Shown here piece after piece: positions 8,148-17,792 of a DNA stretch of 64,000 nt. The DNA comes from Pseudoalteromonas piscicida. Lineage in GTDB: Bacteria > Pseudomonadota > Gammaproteobacteria > Enterobacterales > Alteromonadaceae. Numbering within the stretch: position 1 is the first letter of the stretch; every line of letters begins with the position of its first letter. The notes under the pieces were generated by a model. The model saw only the letters and a list, made by a program, of their open reading frames with translations. It was not told the origin of the DNA and ran no database searches. The stretch is from contig NZ_NKHF01000068.1 of assembly GCF_002744175.1 (NCBI RefSeq), forward strand, positions 1-64,000. The letters run 5' to 3'. A program made the translations under genes and the position numbers.

Positions 8148-9658
8148 GTGCGTCGCAGTAGTTTTGCCATTTTTCATCTCATGGCGGTAATCGTGATTTT
8201 GATCGGATTACTGACAGGCCCACGCTTGGGCATTATTAATCATGACTTTTTGGGGGTTCTTTCGCCGTTGCTTCCTCAAGGGGCGTTATTGTCAGTACAT
8301 GTATTGTTTGGTTGCCTGCTGACGTTACTTGCGGTTGCTTTTATTGTGGTAACCATTCGAGCCCCTTTTCGCGGCTCGCCAAGCAAGTTTGATAAAGCCG
8401 TTAACTACCTTGGGTATCTTGTTATCGTACTTAGTATAGTTACAGGTTGGTTACTTTGGCTTAATCCAGAGAGTCTAAGTCTCATGATCCATGGGTTATC
8501 AGCGGCAGCTGTTTTCTTGTACTTAGTGTTACATGGCATAAAACATACGGTGTTTAAGGGTAAGCAAGTGCTGAGCGTGTTATTGCCTCGCAATGCGCTT
8601 TTTTTACTTAGTTGCAGCGTTGCATTGCTTTACTTTTGCGGTCTTGGCATCAAGCGTGTGGTTGCAGAGCAGCACTTACGCTTAGAGGTTGCACCGTTAT
8701 CAACGCATAGCCACCTTGAAATAGACGGCAAAGGAGACGAACCGGAATGGCTGCATGCCAAGCCCGTTAAGCTAACTACATTTGGTGGTGCAAACTTTTT
8801 GGATGGGAGCAGTAAGGTCGAAATAAAAGCCCTGAGCAACCATGATGAAACCTTCTTTCTGATCCGCTGGCAAGATCCGAGTGAAAGCTTAGAACATTTA
8901 CCAATCGAAAAAACGCTGAATGGTTGGCAAGTTCAAGAAAATGGCTTTTATCACTTTGACGAACGGACTTATTACGAAGATAAGTTTGCCATAATGCTAT
9001 CAACGACTTGTGAGCTAGGAGGCGATGGCACGGTACAATACGGCGATGCGCCCCTTGCAAACAAACCTCGTAACTGGCATGGCAAGGGCTATCATGCAAG
9101 TTCAGACGGCCGTACGCGCGACTTATGGCATTGGAAAGCGCTGAGAACCAATGGTATGTACTTGGCCGACGATAACTTTTTTGGGCCACCCCAAAACGTG
9201 CCGTTGGGCAAAGACGCTATACCGCTGGGTATCAACCCGATGGCAAAGAAAGCGGTGCGTATGTAATGAACTGGCGTTGGTACTCACCAAGTGAGGTGAC
9301 GCCAAAACGAATACCTGTGCCATCACCTGATATTTCTGATATTAGTGAACGTAAAGTACTGGATTGGTTTGCCAGTGAAACCTATGACCCAAAACGAGAC
9401 ATGGCAAAAATTGGCGAACAGCTTCCGTCAGTGCTGTATCGTTCAAATCGTTTTGAGGGAGATAGAGCAGATGTTAGAGCAAGAGGGGAGTGGCATGATG
9501 GTTATTGGACACTAGAGCTGGTACGTAAAAATCAAACGCACTCTAAGCTTGATGTTGAACTGCGCTCTGGTATTTGCATGTGGGTTTCGGCATTTGATCA
9601 CGCTCAAATCGCCCATACTCGTCACCACAAAGCGATTCAATTGAGGTATAGGTTATGA
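8148..9658 (+). pseudogene. Cytochrome b561 / ethylbenzene-dehydrogenase-type haem protein, frameshifted
   Basis: The N-terminal ~170 residues hold several hydrophobic segments with conserved His, like a b561-type membrane cytochrome. The rest resembles the ethylbenzene dehydrogenase/NapB-like haem-binding domain (FFLIRWQDPS, DLWHWKALRTN, ADDNFFGPP). The frame ends at 9266, but another frame reads NPDGKESGAYVMNWRW without a break and continues to 9658 with the domain end (GEWHDGYWTLELVRKN). One base has been lost in or near the CCC at 9236-9238. I start at GTG 8148 because GGGAG lies five bases upstream; an earlier GTG at 8085 lacks a ribosome site. The next gene overlaps its stop (ATGA). Unless this is a sequencing error, full-length protein is not made. 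Confidence 0.8.
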
Positions 9659-10326
9659 CTCCTGCCTCACGTTTCATACTTAGTATAGCTATTACAACAT
9701 TGGCGATCAGCTACTTATTATTAAGCCCTCCTGAGCGAGAAATACCAACACACCCACGTTTTATTAAAGTCACCAATGATATGCAATTTTTGCCTGCTTG
9801 GCAGGGGCCTTGGCATTGTGTCTATGACAAAAAGCACAACCTGATTTGGGAGGTAAAACGAGATGATGAGTCTATTCACGATGGCTATTGGAGTTACTCC
9901 TGGTATGACGGAAAACTTGGTCGCGCTGATCAAGGCGATTGTTACTTTGAAGCATCTCGCTGTGATAGCCAAGATCTGATCAGAAAAACCAATCAAGCTG
10001 GATTATGTGGTAGCACCGAATGGCGCTTGCCTACACCCGATGAACTGCGCTCTTTAATTCAGGCGCCAAACAACCCCGGTGCGCCTCATATTGCGAGTGA
10101 TTTTTTCCCACACATTAAAAATGGTGACTATTGGAGTGGTGAGGCCGGTGTCCCATTACCAAAATCGTTTAAGCGTGAAAAGTCAGGGGCAACGGCTGTA
10201 AATTTTCAATCTGCAAAGTCGCTTTCACTCCCTTATGCAAACGCTGCATTTGTAATGTTGGTGGCTACGCCGTCAACACCACTTTTATTGGCTCAAAGTC
10301 GTGCTGAGCCTGTTACTCTAAACTAG
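9655..10326 (+). CDS. Exported Lcl/DUF1566-domain protein
   Basis: 223 aa with an N-terminal hydrophobic segment (signal peptide or anchor, residues 7-24). The body carries DUF1566 (Lcl C-terminal) features: NLIWEVKR, then TEWRLPTPDELRSLI, DYWSGE and a final NAAFVMLV strand. Such domains occur in many secreted proteins, including Legionella collagen-like adhesin, and may bind ligands. The ATG overlaps the stop of the haem-protein gene and the next gene follows after 12 bases, so all three are likely one operon. Confidence 0.75.
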   Translation: MTPASRFILSIAITTLAISYLLLSPPEREIPTHPRFIKVTNDMQFLPAWQGPWHCVYDKKHNLIWEVKRDDESIHDGYWSYSWYDGKLGRADQGDCYFEASRCDSQDLIRKTNQAGLCGSTEWRLPTPDELRSLIQAPNNPGAPHIASDFFPHIKNGDYWSGEAGVPLPKSFKREKSGATAVNFQSAKSLSLPYANAAFVMLVATPSTPLLLAQSRAEPVTLN

Positions 10327-10337
10327 GAACCAAGGAC

Positions 10338-12302
10338 ATGAAATATACTCAAATGGCAACTTTTGTGGTTGCAGTTGGCATATCTTGTAGCAGTTTAGCT
10401 GCGAGTGATTACCATCGCTTGGTGTGGGACGCAAGCCCAAGCACTACGGCAACAATCGGTTTTACACCCACATCTGGCACTAATCATATTGTTAAGTATG
10501 GCAGCACAACAGATGAGCAGAGCTGGCAAAGCGCTTCGATCAGCGCAACGCATACCTTTGACGGTGGCCTCTCAAGCTCATTTGTGAAATTAACTGGCTT
10601 AACTCCAGATAGTGCGGTTTATTATCGTGTTTGTGATTCGCAAGGTTGCGGTCAACGTTTGTGGTTTAGAACTGCGCCGCAAACAGCGTCGGGGATCACT
10701 GCTGTGGCTGGTGGTGATACCCGTACAGGTTGGACAACGCGTCGCAAAGGGAATGAACTGATCGCTAAAATTCGACCGCTATTTATTATGCATGGTGGCG
10801 ATTACACCAATGCAAACTCTGTTTCCGAAATGCGTGAATACTTAAAAGATTGGCAATTAACCTTTTCCGACGATTTAATTGATGGGGTCGCTTACAAGCG
10901 AATTTACCCATTTGTAGCAACACATGGTAATCATGAAGACGATAACTACAAAACACTATGTGAAGTCTTCGGTGTAGATTATGACCAAGATGGTACTTGC
11001 ACAGCAAAAGATACCTATGGCGCTTTCAATGTGGCTGGACTACTAAGGGTTTATACTTTAAATAGCCAATTTAAAAACAGTGGCTGGTCGAGCTATGCCA
11101 CAGCAATGAACAATTGGCTGAAAAACGACTTACAGGCCCAAGGCAGTAGCGCAGCGTGGCGCATCGCTCAATATCATAAGCCGATGTATCCTCATTATTC
11201 AGGTAAGTCAGACAACACCATATTACATACTTGGTGGGCACAAAACTTCTACAATAATGCAATGAACTTAGTGGTAGAGTCCGATACTCACATCAACAAA
11301 CTAACATACGCACTCACGCCCACCAATAATGGCTTTGCGGCAACGACGCAAGGTGGCACCGTTTATGTGGGGGAGGGAAGTTGGGGGGCACCGGCAAGAA
11401 GCGCCAATGACCCAAAAAATTGGACTATTGATCTTGCGAGTATTCAACAGTTTAAAGTGTTGAGTGTGACAAACGATAAGCTCACGGTTCGAACTGCTGA
11501 GTTTTCGAATAATGCCACCGCGTTATCTAAAGCGCAGCGAGATGCTGACCCGCTCGCGTTACCAATGAATATGACTTGGTGGTATGCCGCTGAAGTTGGC
11601 GATGAACTAAACCTGATCAAAGCAAGCAATAACCTATCGGTGATAGAAACCATCATAGGGGAGCCTCCAGTGGTAATTGAACTTATCAGTGGTCAGCCAC
11701 AAGAGAACCTCGCTGGTGCTAAGTCATCACAATCACTTTACTATATTGATTTACCAGAAGGAGCGACGCAGCTAAAAGTTGAAACGTCAGGCGGAAGTGG
11801 TGATGTTGATCTGTACGTGCGTTTCGATGTTGCGCCGACGACACAAAACTACGACTGTCGACCTTATAAATCAGGGAATAATGAAACTTGCACTATAGCG
11901 CCGGTACAAACCGGTCGCTACTATGTAATGCTTGATGGCTATGAGCGTTATTCAGGTGTTGCGTTAACGGCTACGGTTTACACCGACACTCCCCCTGACC
12001 AAGGTAAGAGCCAGCAATGGCTCGATCAGTCAGCCAGTAAAGGTCAATGGCAGTATTACACCTTTGATGTGGCAGAAGGGGCACAAAGCCTGCAAATAAA
12101 GACATCAGGCGGCAATGGGGATGCGGATCTATACTTACGTTTTGGGCAGCAACCTACCAGTAAGATCTATGAATGTCGCCCTTACGAAAATGGCAATAAT
12201 GAAATGTGTACTATCACCAATCCAGATGCTGGAACTTGGCATATTGGCCTCTATGGTTATGCTGCTTTTTCAGGTTTGACTCTAGAAGCGGAAAGTCAAT
12301 AA
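10338..12302 (+). CDS. Secreted purple-acid-phosphatase-like metallophosphoesterase with two PPC domains
   Basis: 654 aa with a clear signal peptide ending near SSLAAS. A fibronectin-like domain typical of the N-terminus of purple acid phosphatases spans about residues 25-115. The calcineurin-type dimetal motifs follow in order: GGDTRTG, MHGGDYTN, ATHGNHEDD, QYHKPMYPH and ESDTHINK, supplying the Asp, Asn and His ligands. Two C-terminal prepeptidase (PPC) domains of about 95 residues each carry SGGSGDVDLYVR and SGGNGDADLYLR, as in secreted marine enzymes. Likely a periplasmic or extracellular phosphatase that releases phosphate from organic esters. It has a good ribosome site and sits 12 bases after the Lcl gene. 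Substrate not known. Confidence 0.85.
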   Translation: MKYTQMATFVVAVGISCSSLAASDYHRLVWDASPSTTATIGFTPTSGTNHIVKYGSTTDEQSWQSASISATHTFDGGLSSSFVKLTGLTPDSAVYYRVCDSQGCGQRLWFRTAPQTASGITAVAGGDTRTGWTTRRKGNELIAKIRPLFIMHGGDYTNANSVSEMREYLKDWQLTFSDDLIDGVAYKRIYPFVATHGNHEDDNYKTLCEVFGVDYDQDGTCTAKDTYGAFNVAGLLRVYTLNSQFKNSGWSSYATAMNNWLKNDLQAQGSSAAWRIAQYHKPMYPHYSGKSDNTILHTWWAQNFYNNAMNLVVESDTHINKLTYALTPTNNGFAATTQGGTVYVGEGSWGAPARSANDPKNWTIDLASIQQFKVLSVTNDKLTVRTAEFSNNATALSKAQRDADPLALPMNMTWWYAAEVGDELNLIKASNNLSVIETIIGEPPVVIELISGQPQENLAGAKSSQSLYYIDLPEGATQLKVETSGGSGDVDLYVRFDVAPTTQNYDCRPYKSGNNETCTIAPVQTGRYYVMLDGYERYSGVALTATVYTDTPPDQGKSQQWLDQSASKGQWQYYTFDVAEGAQSLQIKTSGGNGDADLYLRFGQQPTSKIYECRPYENGNNEMCTITNPDAGTWHIGLYGYAAFSGLTLEAESQ

Positions 12303-12545
12303 TCAAGCTTAGCATGTCTGGTTACTGCATGAGTGGTAACCAGATTTATTTTTATTGGCTGATAGCGTGCCTGCTTACAATTAATGGAATTGCGACAATA
12401 ATCGAGGTACAATACAGCTGCATTTTTGGACATACTATCGTCTTTATGCAACGACCTCTGACGCGCGCAATCGTTGCGGTTCGTAGGGAAGAATAAATCT
12501 ACCATAGGTTTGGCTATGTACCGTGGTGATAACAAGGATCATATT

Positions 12546-14276
12546 ATGAATACAAAACTTCTCGTTGGCTTAGGTGCTGTGGCTATTGCCGTAGGTGCTT
12601 ATGTGACTACTCAATCCTCTTCTTCATCTAGCATCGCGATGGAACAGCTGGAATATGTTCCCGCAGACACGGCTTTATTCTGGGGCCAATTAACGCCTTT
12701 TGAGCAGCAGAAATATTTGTCATTTATGCCTAAAGAGCTCAGACAGATTCAAGATATTGAAGAGATAACTGAGTTGCTTAGAAAAGAAGATGACAAGCAT
12801 CTGGACTTTTTAGCTACGTTATTAGAGCAGTACAACCTAGCATTGACTTCACCTGAGCAAATGAAAGCGATATTGGGGATGGGCGATACTATCCGCAGTG
12901 TGTTTTATACTGTTGGTTTGCTGCCTTCTCTTCGCTATGAAGTGGCAGATCCTGAAGCGTTTCAACGTACTGTAAAAATGGCGGCGAAAGACGCAGGCAT
13001 TACTTATCAAGAAGATACCTTAGACGGTGTTGCGTTAACTCGCTACAAGCTAGAGTTCGCACCTGAGGTAAATCTTGAGCTTATCACTTCGGTACAAGGT
13101 CAGTGGATCACAACGACATTCAACACACCAGTGAACACCGAAGCCGATTTAAAAGTTGCATTAGGTATCGCAAAGCCTGCACAATCGCTGGCGCAATCAG
13201 GAAAGCTTGAGCAGTATACGAAACAGTTTGGTTTTGATGGTGCCTCAATTGCATTTCTTAACCATGTTGCAATCATTGATAGCATAACAGCGAATAAGCA
13301 GTCTGATCTGACTCGTATGCTAGATAACATACTCCAGTTAGGTGGTGGTGTGGACAAGCTAGCAAGTGTTCGTGTACCAGAGTGTCAAGCAGACTACAGT
13401 GCAATTGCAAACCAGTGGCCTGCAACAGTGATGGGGACTAAGAATATCCAATTTACTAATTCTACTATCGACTTTGAAGTTGATACTGTGGTGGTTGGTA
13501 AAGATACCGAATTAATGAAAGCACTTGGTTCGATCCGAGGCTTTATTCCGGCCCATGTGACCAATGGGGAAGAAAAGGTACTAGGGTTTGGCTACGGCGT
13601 TGACGTTGCTAAAGTTGCACCGCTTGTAAACACCTTGTGGGGCCGTTTTACTAAAGCCGAGTTTAGCTGTTCGGAATTGGTTGCTCTGCAGCAGCAAGCA
13701 AAGCAAAACAGCCCGATGGCGATCGCGATGATGACTGGAATGGCAAACTCTGTAAAAGGGGTAAGTGCGTCGGTATTTGATTTGGTTATGGATCAAAATG
13801 ATCATGGAATGCCTGAGCCAAAAACGGTGGATGCGCTAGTGACTCTGTCAGCGGAAGATCCTTTGGTGCTTGTGAATACAGTGAAAGGGCTTGCACCGAT
13901 GTTAGGTCAAATTCAGATCCCTGAAGATGGTAGCCCAGTATCAATTAATCAGTATATTCCTTCACCTGAGCCATTGGAAATGGACATCAAATTAGCTGTT
14001 AAAGGCGATCACTTAGTGTTGTTTACGGGTGAGAAGGCGACGGTTATTGCTGAGAAAATGGCGAACCAAGCACTGGAAACGAATGGCATGACGCACTTTA
14101 GCATGGATATGCAAGCATTCTTAGCACCAATGTTAGAAACCATGAAGGCCGCAGGCCAGCCTGTGCCAGAGAGCTTTGATGCGTTATTACAGCAAAATAT
14201 GGTGTTTGAGTTTAGCATGGATGTCGCTGAGCACGGTCTAGTGTTTGGCACAGACATGAAGCTGAAAAAACTATAA
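12546..14276 (+). CDS. Uncharacterised exported protein (~576 aa)
   Basis: I do not recognise a named family. The ATG at 12546 has AAGGA upstream, and the protein opens with a signal-like segment LLVGLGAVAIAVGAYVTTQ followed by a Ser-rich linker. The start at 12474 is a TTG without support. The body is mixed alpha/beta with repeated patterns such as YVPADTALFWGQL and LVTLSAEDPLVLVN, resembling the bacterial DUF3352 style of exported proteins. It lies alone between a phosphatase operon and a convergent TonB receptor, with a shared terminator. Probably periplasmic or membrane-anchored. Confidence 0.7.
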   Translation: MNTKLLVGLGAVAIAVGAYVTTQSSSSSSIAMEQLEYVPADTALFWGQLTPFEQQKYLSFMPKELRQIQDIEEITELLRKEDDKHLDFLATLLEQYNLALTSPEQMKAILGMGDTIRSVFYTVGLLPSLRYEVADPEAFQRTVKMAAKDAGITYQEDTLDGVALTRYKLEFAPEVNLELITSVQGQWITTTFNTPVNTEADLKVALGIAKPAQSLAQSGKLEQYTKQFGFDGASIAFLNHVAIIDSITANKQSDLTRMLDNILQLGGGVDKLASVRVPECQADYSAIANQWPATVMGTKNIQFTNSTIDFEVDTVVVGKDTELMKALGSIRGFIPAHVTNGEEKVLGFGYGVDVAKVAPLVNTLWGRFTKAEFSCSELVALQQQAKQNSPMAIAMMTGMANSVKGVSASVFDLVMDQNDHGMPEPKTVDALVTLSAEDPLVLVNTVKGLAPMLGQIQIPEDGSPVSINQYIPSPEPLEMDIKLAVKGDHLVLFTGEKATVIAEKMANQALETNGMTHFSMDMQAFLAPMLETMKAAGQPVPESFDALLQQNMVFEFSMDVAEHGLVFGTDMKLKKL

Positions 14277-14298
14277 CGAGCAAAAATCAAATGATGTT

Positions 14299-14326
14299 AA
14301 AAATGCCGACTTTAAGTCGGCATTTT
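14299..14326. terminator. Bidirectional terminator between convergent genes
   Basis: Perfect 28-base palindrome AAAAATGCCGACTT / AAGTCGGCATTTTT, with A and T runs on both sides. It serves the exported protein on the plus strand and the TonB receptor on the minus strand. Confidence 0.85.
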
Positions 14327-14350
14327 TGTTCTAAAACCTCATTTGCTTTG

Positions 14351-16579
14351 TCAAAATTGGTAGCTTATCGTCGCTTTAATGTTTCTGCCAAGTTCAGCTG
14401 GGTCATTCGCCGCACTTGCAGGGGCACGCAAATAGCGCTTATCGGTTAGGTTATCTATACCTAAGCGCGCTGAAAAACCAGATAACATTCCCACGCCTTG
14501 GTATTTTGCATTTAGGTTATAGACTGTATATGTTCCTGTACCGTACCCACGAGTTATGAGATCTTCGCTAAGTCGCTGCTGTGCTCTGTAGTGCAGTAAT
14601 TGAAAACCCACATTTATATTGTCACTCAATTGATAATTAGTGTTCCAAGTCAGTTTATCTGCAGGTGCTTCAGAATAGGGTTGGGGAGTATGATCAATTG
14701 TGCCGAGAAAGAAGTTAGGCACACCGACAACATCCATATTCATAGAGGCATAGCCAAGGTAGATGTCCAAGTCTTTAAATGAATATTGTGCTTCAATTTC
14801 AATACCATGGCTGAATAACTTACCGATATTCTTTGCACTGTAGTCACGGTGTGTGGCAACAGGAACACCATTGCTTGGTTTGGGACCTGGTGAACCGAGT
14901 TGCTTATTGCCGTTCTCATCTATGTAGTACATAAAAGGCACATTATCGATGTAATTATTTACTTTACTGTCAAAGTACATGGCTTTTAGGCTGAAATTAT
15001 CCGCGAAGGATAGGTCTTGCCAACTTAACCCAAACCCGACCTCGTAACTTTGTGAGTCTTCAGCTTGTAAATCCGGTTGTGGTTCGCTGAAACAAATTTT
15101 TCCGCCAATATGACATCTCCATTCATCTTTTTTGTATAGCTCTTGTAGTGAAGGTGCTCGAAATGCTTCAGCGGTTTTAGCATAAACATTAAGATAATCA
15201 GCTACTTTAAAGGTCACTCCCAACTCGCTAGATAGCTCAGAATCATCATTATCAGAATAGGCGACAAAATGATTACTTGAGCGAGTATATTTATCGAATC
15301 TCACACCTGCTGTTAGCAGTAATCTCTCATTTAGAAACTGACTTTGATCGATAACAGACATAGACCAGTTGGAAGCTTCGCTATCGCCATAGTAAGTTGA
15401 TTTCTCTGCGGGGTTTTCATCCCATTGCTGCTGATCAAAGCTTTCGAACTCGTATTGTGCTTCGATAGCTAGCTTGTGTTCTATCTGCCCAGTAAAAGTA
15501 GCTAAGTTAGCGACTCTTAAGCCTTTGCGCGTACTCTCTCCATGTTTCTCGCCGTCAAAGTTTATCTTGTTGCTACCACGCTCAATATAACCTTTGGTGA
15601 TTTCATCATAGGTTTTGCGTGCAAAAAATGCCTGTACGTCTAGGTCAATAAGCTCGCTTGCGCCTTGATATGTATAGTTGATCATTCCTTCTAAATAATC
15701 ATTTTTATAATCTTCGGCAAGAGTTGGGTAAGTTAATGCTAAGTCTATACGTTGGCCATACGGCTGATCGATTGACTCAGTTTCACTGTAATCAACTTTA
15801 CTGCTCAAAGTATGGTGTTCGTTGATGTACCACGTATTTTTTAGCGCCAGGTTTTGGCGTTTTGATTGATTCTTGATTTTACTGATTTGCTGGATGCTAT
15901 CGTCTTCAGCAGCTGTACTGTCAGCCACAACATCGATATCGTTGAACTCTACTTGTCCGAATGAAAAAACCGTATCACTGAGCTCGTTTAGGTGAAAAAC
16001 GCTAACATTAATGTCGTTGGCATCAGACACAGATAAATGTGTCACCGACATTTTGCCGCCAAAACCGGGCTGGTCATTTAGGTAATCAGCCGCATTTTTA
16101 GTGACTAAACGTATGCTACCGCCAATCGCACCAGAGCCAACTGTTAACGAATCTGCGCCTCGTAACACTTGTACTTGCTTTAGTTGATCCGGGTTTATTC
16201 CTAGAGAGTTAATTTGAGCGATGTTTTGGCTTCCGTCAGAATCAATTTTACGCTTCACATTATCCACTGAAATATGTATCCGTTCACCGTATAGCCCTCT
16301 AATTGTTGGTTGTCCAGATAGGGGCGTCACGCTACCAAATAATTCAACATTAGGGAGAGTCTTAAGTAACTGGTTCAAATCTGATGCCTGTTGTCTGGCG
16401 ATTTGCTCCTCAGTGAGTGCGGAAACTGAAGCGGCAACATCATGATTTAACGTCGATAATTTATGTCCCAGTACTTCAATTTTTTCAATATCTGGGTTGG
16501 CAGAGTTGGGCGCTTCAGCATGTGCAGCAAAGCCGTAGAGCGTTGCAAAAATAGATAAAGAGAGAGTAGAGAACTTCAT
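14351..16579 (-). CDS. TonB-dependent receptor, haem/haemoglobin type
   Basis: About 742 aa from the ATG at 16579 (AAGGA upstream; the longer start at 16603 has no ribosome site). Signal peptide ends near AAHA, followed by a possible TonB box DIEKIEVLG. The plug domain contains LLKTLPNVELFG, QPTIRGLYGERIHI and VQVLRGADSLTVGSGAIGG, which match the haem, haemoglobin and lactoferrin receptor branch. The barrel ends in ATISYQF with a terminal Phe as needed for outer-membrane assembly. It imports a ligand, probably haem or iron, using TonB energy. Divergent from the DUF4920 gene. No convincing Fur box was found in the 139-bp gap. Confidence 0.85.
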   Translation of the reverse strand: MKFSTLSLSIFATLYGFAAHAEAPNSANPDIEKIEVLGHKLSTLNHDVAASVSALTEEQIARQQASDLNQLLKTLPNVELFGSVTPLSGQPTIRGLYGERIHISVDNVKRKIDSDGSQNIAQINSLGINPDQLKQVQVLRGADSLTVGSGAIGGSIRLVTKNAADYLNDQPGFGGKMSVTHLSVSDANDINVSVFHLNELSDTVFSFGQVEFNDIDVVADSTAAEDDSIQQISKIKNQSKRQNLALKNTWYINEHHTLSSKVDYSETESIDQPYGQRIDLALTYPTLAEDYKNDYLEGMINYTYQGASELIDLDVQAFFARKTYDEITKGYIERGSNKINFDGEKHGESTRKGLRVANLATFTGQIEHKLAIEAQYEFESFDQQQWDENPAEKSTYYGDSEASNWSMSVIDQSQFLNERLLLTAGVRFDKYTRSSNHFVAYSDNDDSELSSELGVTFKVADYLNVYAKTAEAFRAPSLQELYKKDEWRCHIGGKICFSEPQPDLQAEDSQSYEVGFGLSWQDLSFADNFSLKAMYFDSKVNNYIDNVPFMYYIDENGNKQLGSPGPKPSNGVPVATHRDYSAKNIGKLFSHGIEIEAQYSFKDLDIYLGYASMNMDVVGVPNFFLGTIDHTPQPYSEAPADKLTWNTNYQLSDNINVGFQLLHYRAQQRLSEDLITRGYGTGTYTVYNLNAKYQGVGMLSGFSARLGIDNLTDKRYLRAPASAANDPAELGRNIKATISYQF

Positions 16580-16718
16580 ATTATTAATCCTTAATAAAAA
16601 CAATTTCTATTTGCATTTGCGCCGTGGATGGTAGTTGTTATAAGATCTAATTGCAATAAATAATTACTTATAGTTATATATTGGGAAACGTTACTATTCT
16701 GACTTTTAAGGAAAAAAC

Positions 16719-17183
16719 ATGAAGAAGAAGCACTTGTTTTGTGGGTTTATTGCCGCGCTCCTAGTGTCAATCGTTGAAGCTAAAACCATCGAGTTTGGCG
16801 GCGGGGCTGATATGAATAAACTGGTTGCAGCAGCAGATGTATTGCACAACACCGAGCAGTTTGCTGGCAGTAAAATTACCCTGTCGGGTGAAGTGGTCAA
16901 AGTGTGCAAAAAGCGAGGCTGTTGGATGACACTGAAAGTGGATAACGGCGAGGAAATAAACGTAAAAGTACGTGACGGCGACATGGTTTTTCCCATGTCA
17001 GCGATTGGTAAACGTGCCTTTGCAACTGGTGTACTTGAACAGTTTGAGTTAGATCTTGAAAAGACTAAGCGTTATCTGGCTCATAGAGCTCATGAAAACG
17101 GTGAAGCGTTTGATGAGAGCAAAATTACTGAGGCGATGAATCTGGTTAGACTTAAGCCAAGCGCTGTAACCATCCAAGATTAG
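16719..17183 (+). CDS. DUF4920-family periplasmic protein
   Basis: 154 aa with a signal peptide ending near VEA. The core KITLSGEVVKVCKKRGCWMTLKV followed by a strand-rich region fits the DUF4920 family, an OB-like fold often carrying a CxxxGCW motif, here VCKKRGCW. Role unknown; the paired Cys may bind metal or form a disulfide. AAGGA is upstream of the ATG. It ends eight bases from the convergent lipoprotein gene. Confidence 0.75.
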   Translation: MKKKHLFCGFIAALLVSIVEAKTIEFGGGADMNKLVAAADVLHNTEQFAGSKITLSGEVVKVCKKRGCWMTLKVDNGEEINVKVRDGDMVFPMSAIGKRAFATGVLEQFELDLEKTKRYLAHRAHENGEAFDESKITEAMNLVRLKPSAVTIQD

Positions 17184-17190
17184 CTTCTTA

Positions 17191-17679
17191 TCACTTCACA
17201 AGCACAGCGTACTCAAAGTTTGTACGCTGAGAGCTTGGACTGATGACCACTTGATAGGTCTCTGCACCCAGCATTACGTAATTAACTTTACCCACTTTGA
17301 GCGGTTTTGGTGTGGTATCCAAATCCATAAGCCAGACGCCGGTTTCTGTATCTGGTGCTAGGTTGATTAAGGTTCTTCCCGCATTATTAGGAATATACAA
17401 AGCGGCATTGCTACTTTTTCCCCAAATCGCTTTTAGTTTTTGGTTTTCAGTTACTAAGGTGTAGTTGGCAGGCCCTGAGGGACGCAGATCAGTTTGGTGT
17501 TTAACTTCACATTGTTCGCATTGAATAGAGGGCGCTGAAAGGTGAGTTTGCAGTTGTCCATTGAAGATGATCCCTTCTGAAGCTATTTTCCATAGTGGCT
17601 GACCTTCAGCCAGCTGTTTACACCCCGACACCAACAGGATTGAAAACAACATGCTGTAATATTTATGGGCTGTGGACAC
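17191..17679 (-). CDS. Small hypothetical lipoprotein
   Basis: 162 aa. The N-terminus MLFSILLVSGCKQ is a lipoprotein signal with lipobox LVSGC. The start is a GTG at 17679 with GGTGA nearby, or the internal ATG nine codons later. A second Cys pair, QCEQC, lies in the middle. No family recognised. Probably an outer- or inner-membrane lipoprotein. Confidence 0.6.
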   Translation of the reverse strand: MSTAHKYYSMLFSILLVSGCKQLAEGQPLWKIASEGIIFNGQLQTHLSAPSIQCEQCEVKHQTDLRPSGPANYTLVTENQKLKAIWGKSSNAALYIPNNAGRTLINLAPDTETGVWLMDLDTTPKPLKVGKVNYVMLGAETYQVVISPSSQRTNFEYAVLVK

Positions 17680-17792
17680 TTGATCACCAAATCAAAATAC
17701 TTTTAATCGGTACAAATAGTAGCTAATCTTTGCCCTAATTATAAGAGTACAACGTTAACGAATGTAAAAGGTGCCTTCATTATGTATTAAGT

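Noticed and set aside
8776-9189. 137-aa minus-strand ORF inside the haem-protein gene
   Set aside because: Shadow of the real plus-strand coding frame.
12474-12545. Longer N-terminus of the exported protein from a TTG start
   Set aside because: The ATG at 12546 has a good ribosome site and starts the signal peptide.
16580-16718. Fur box for the haem-type TonB receptor
   Set aside because: The AT-rich sequence near 16660-16685 matches Fur consensus only loosely, without good symmetry.
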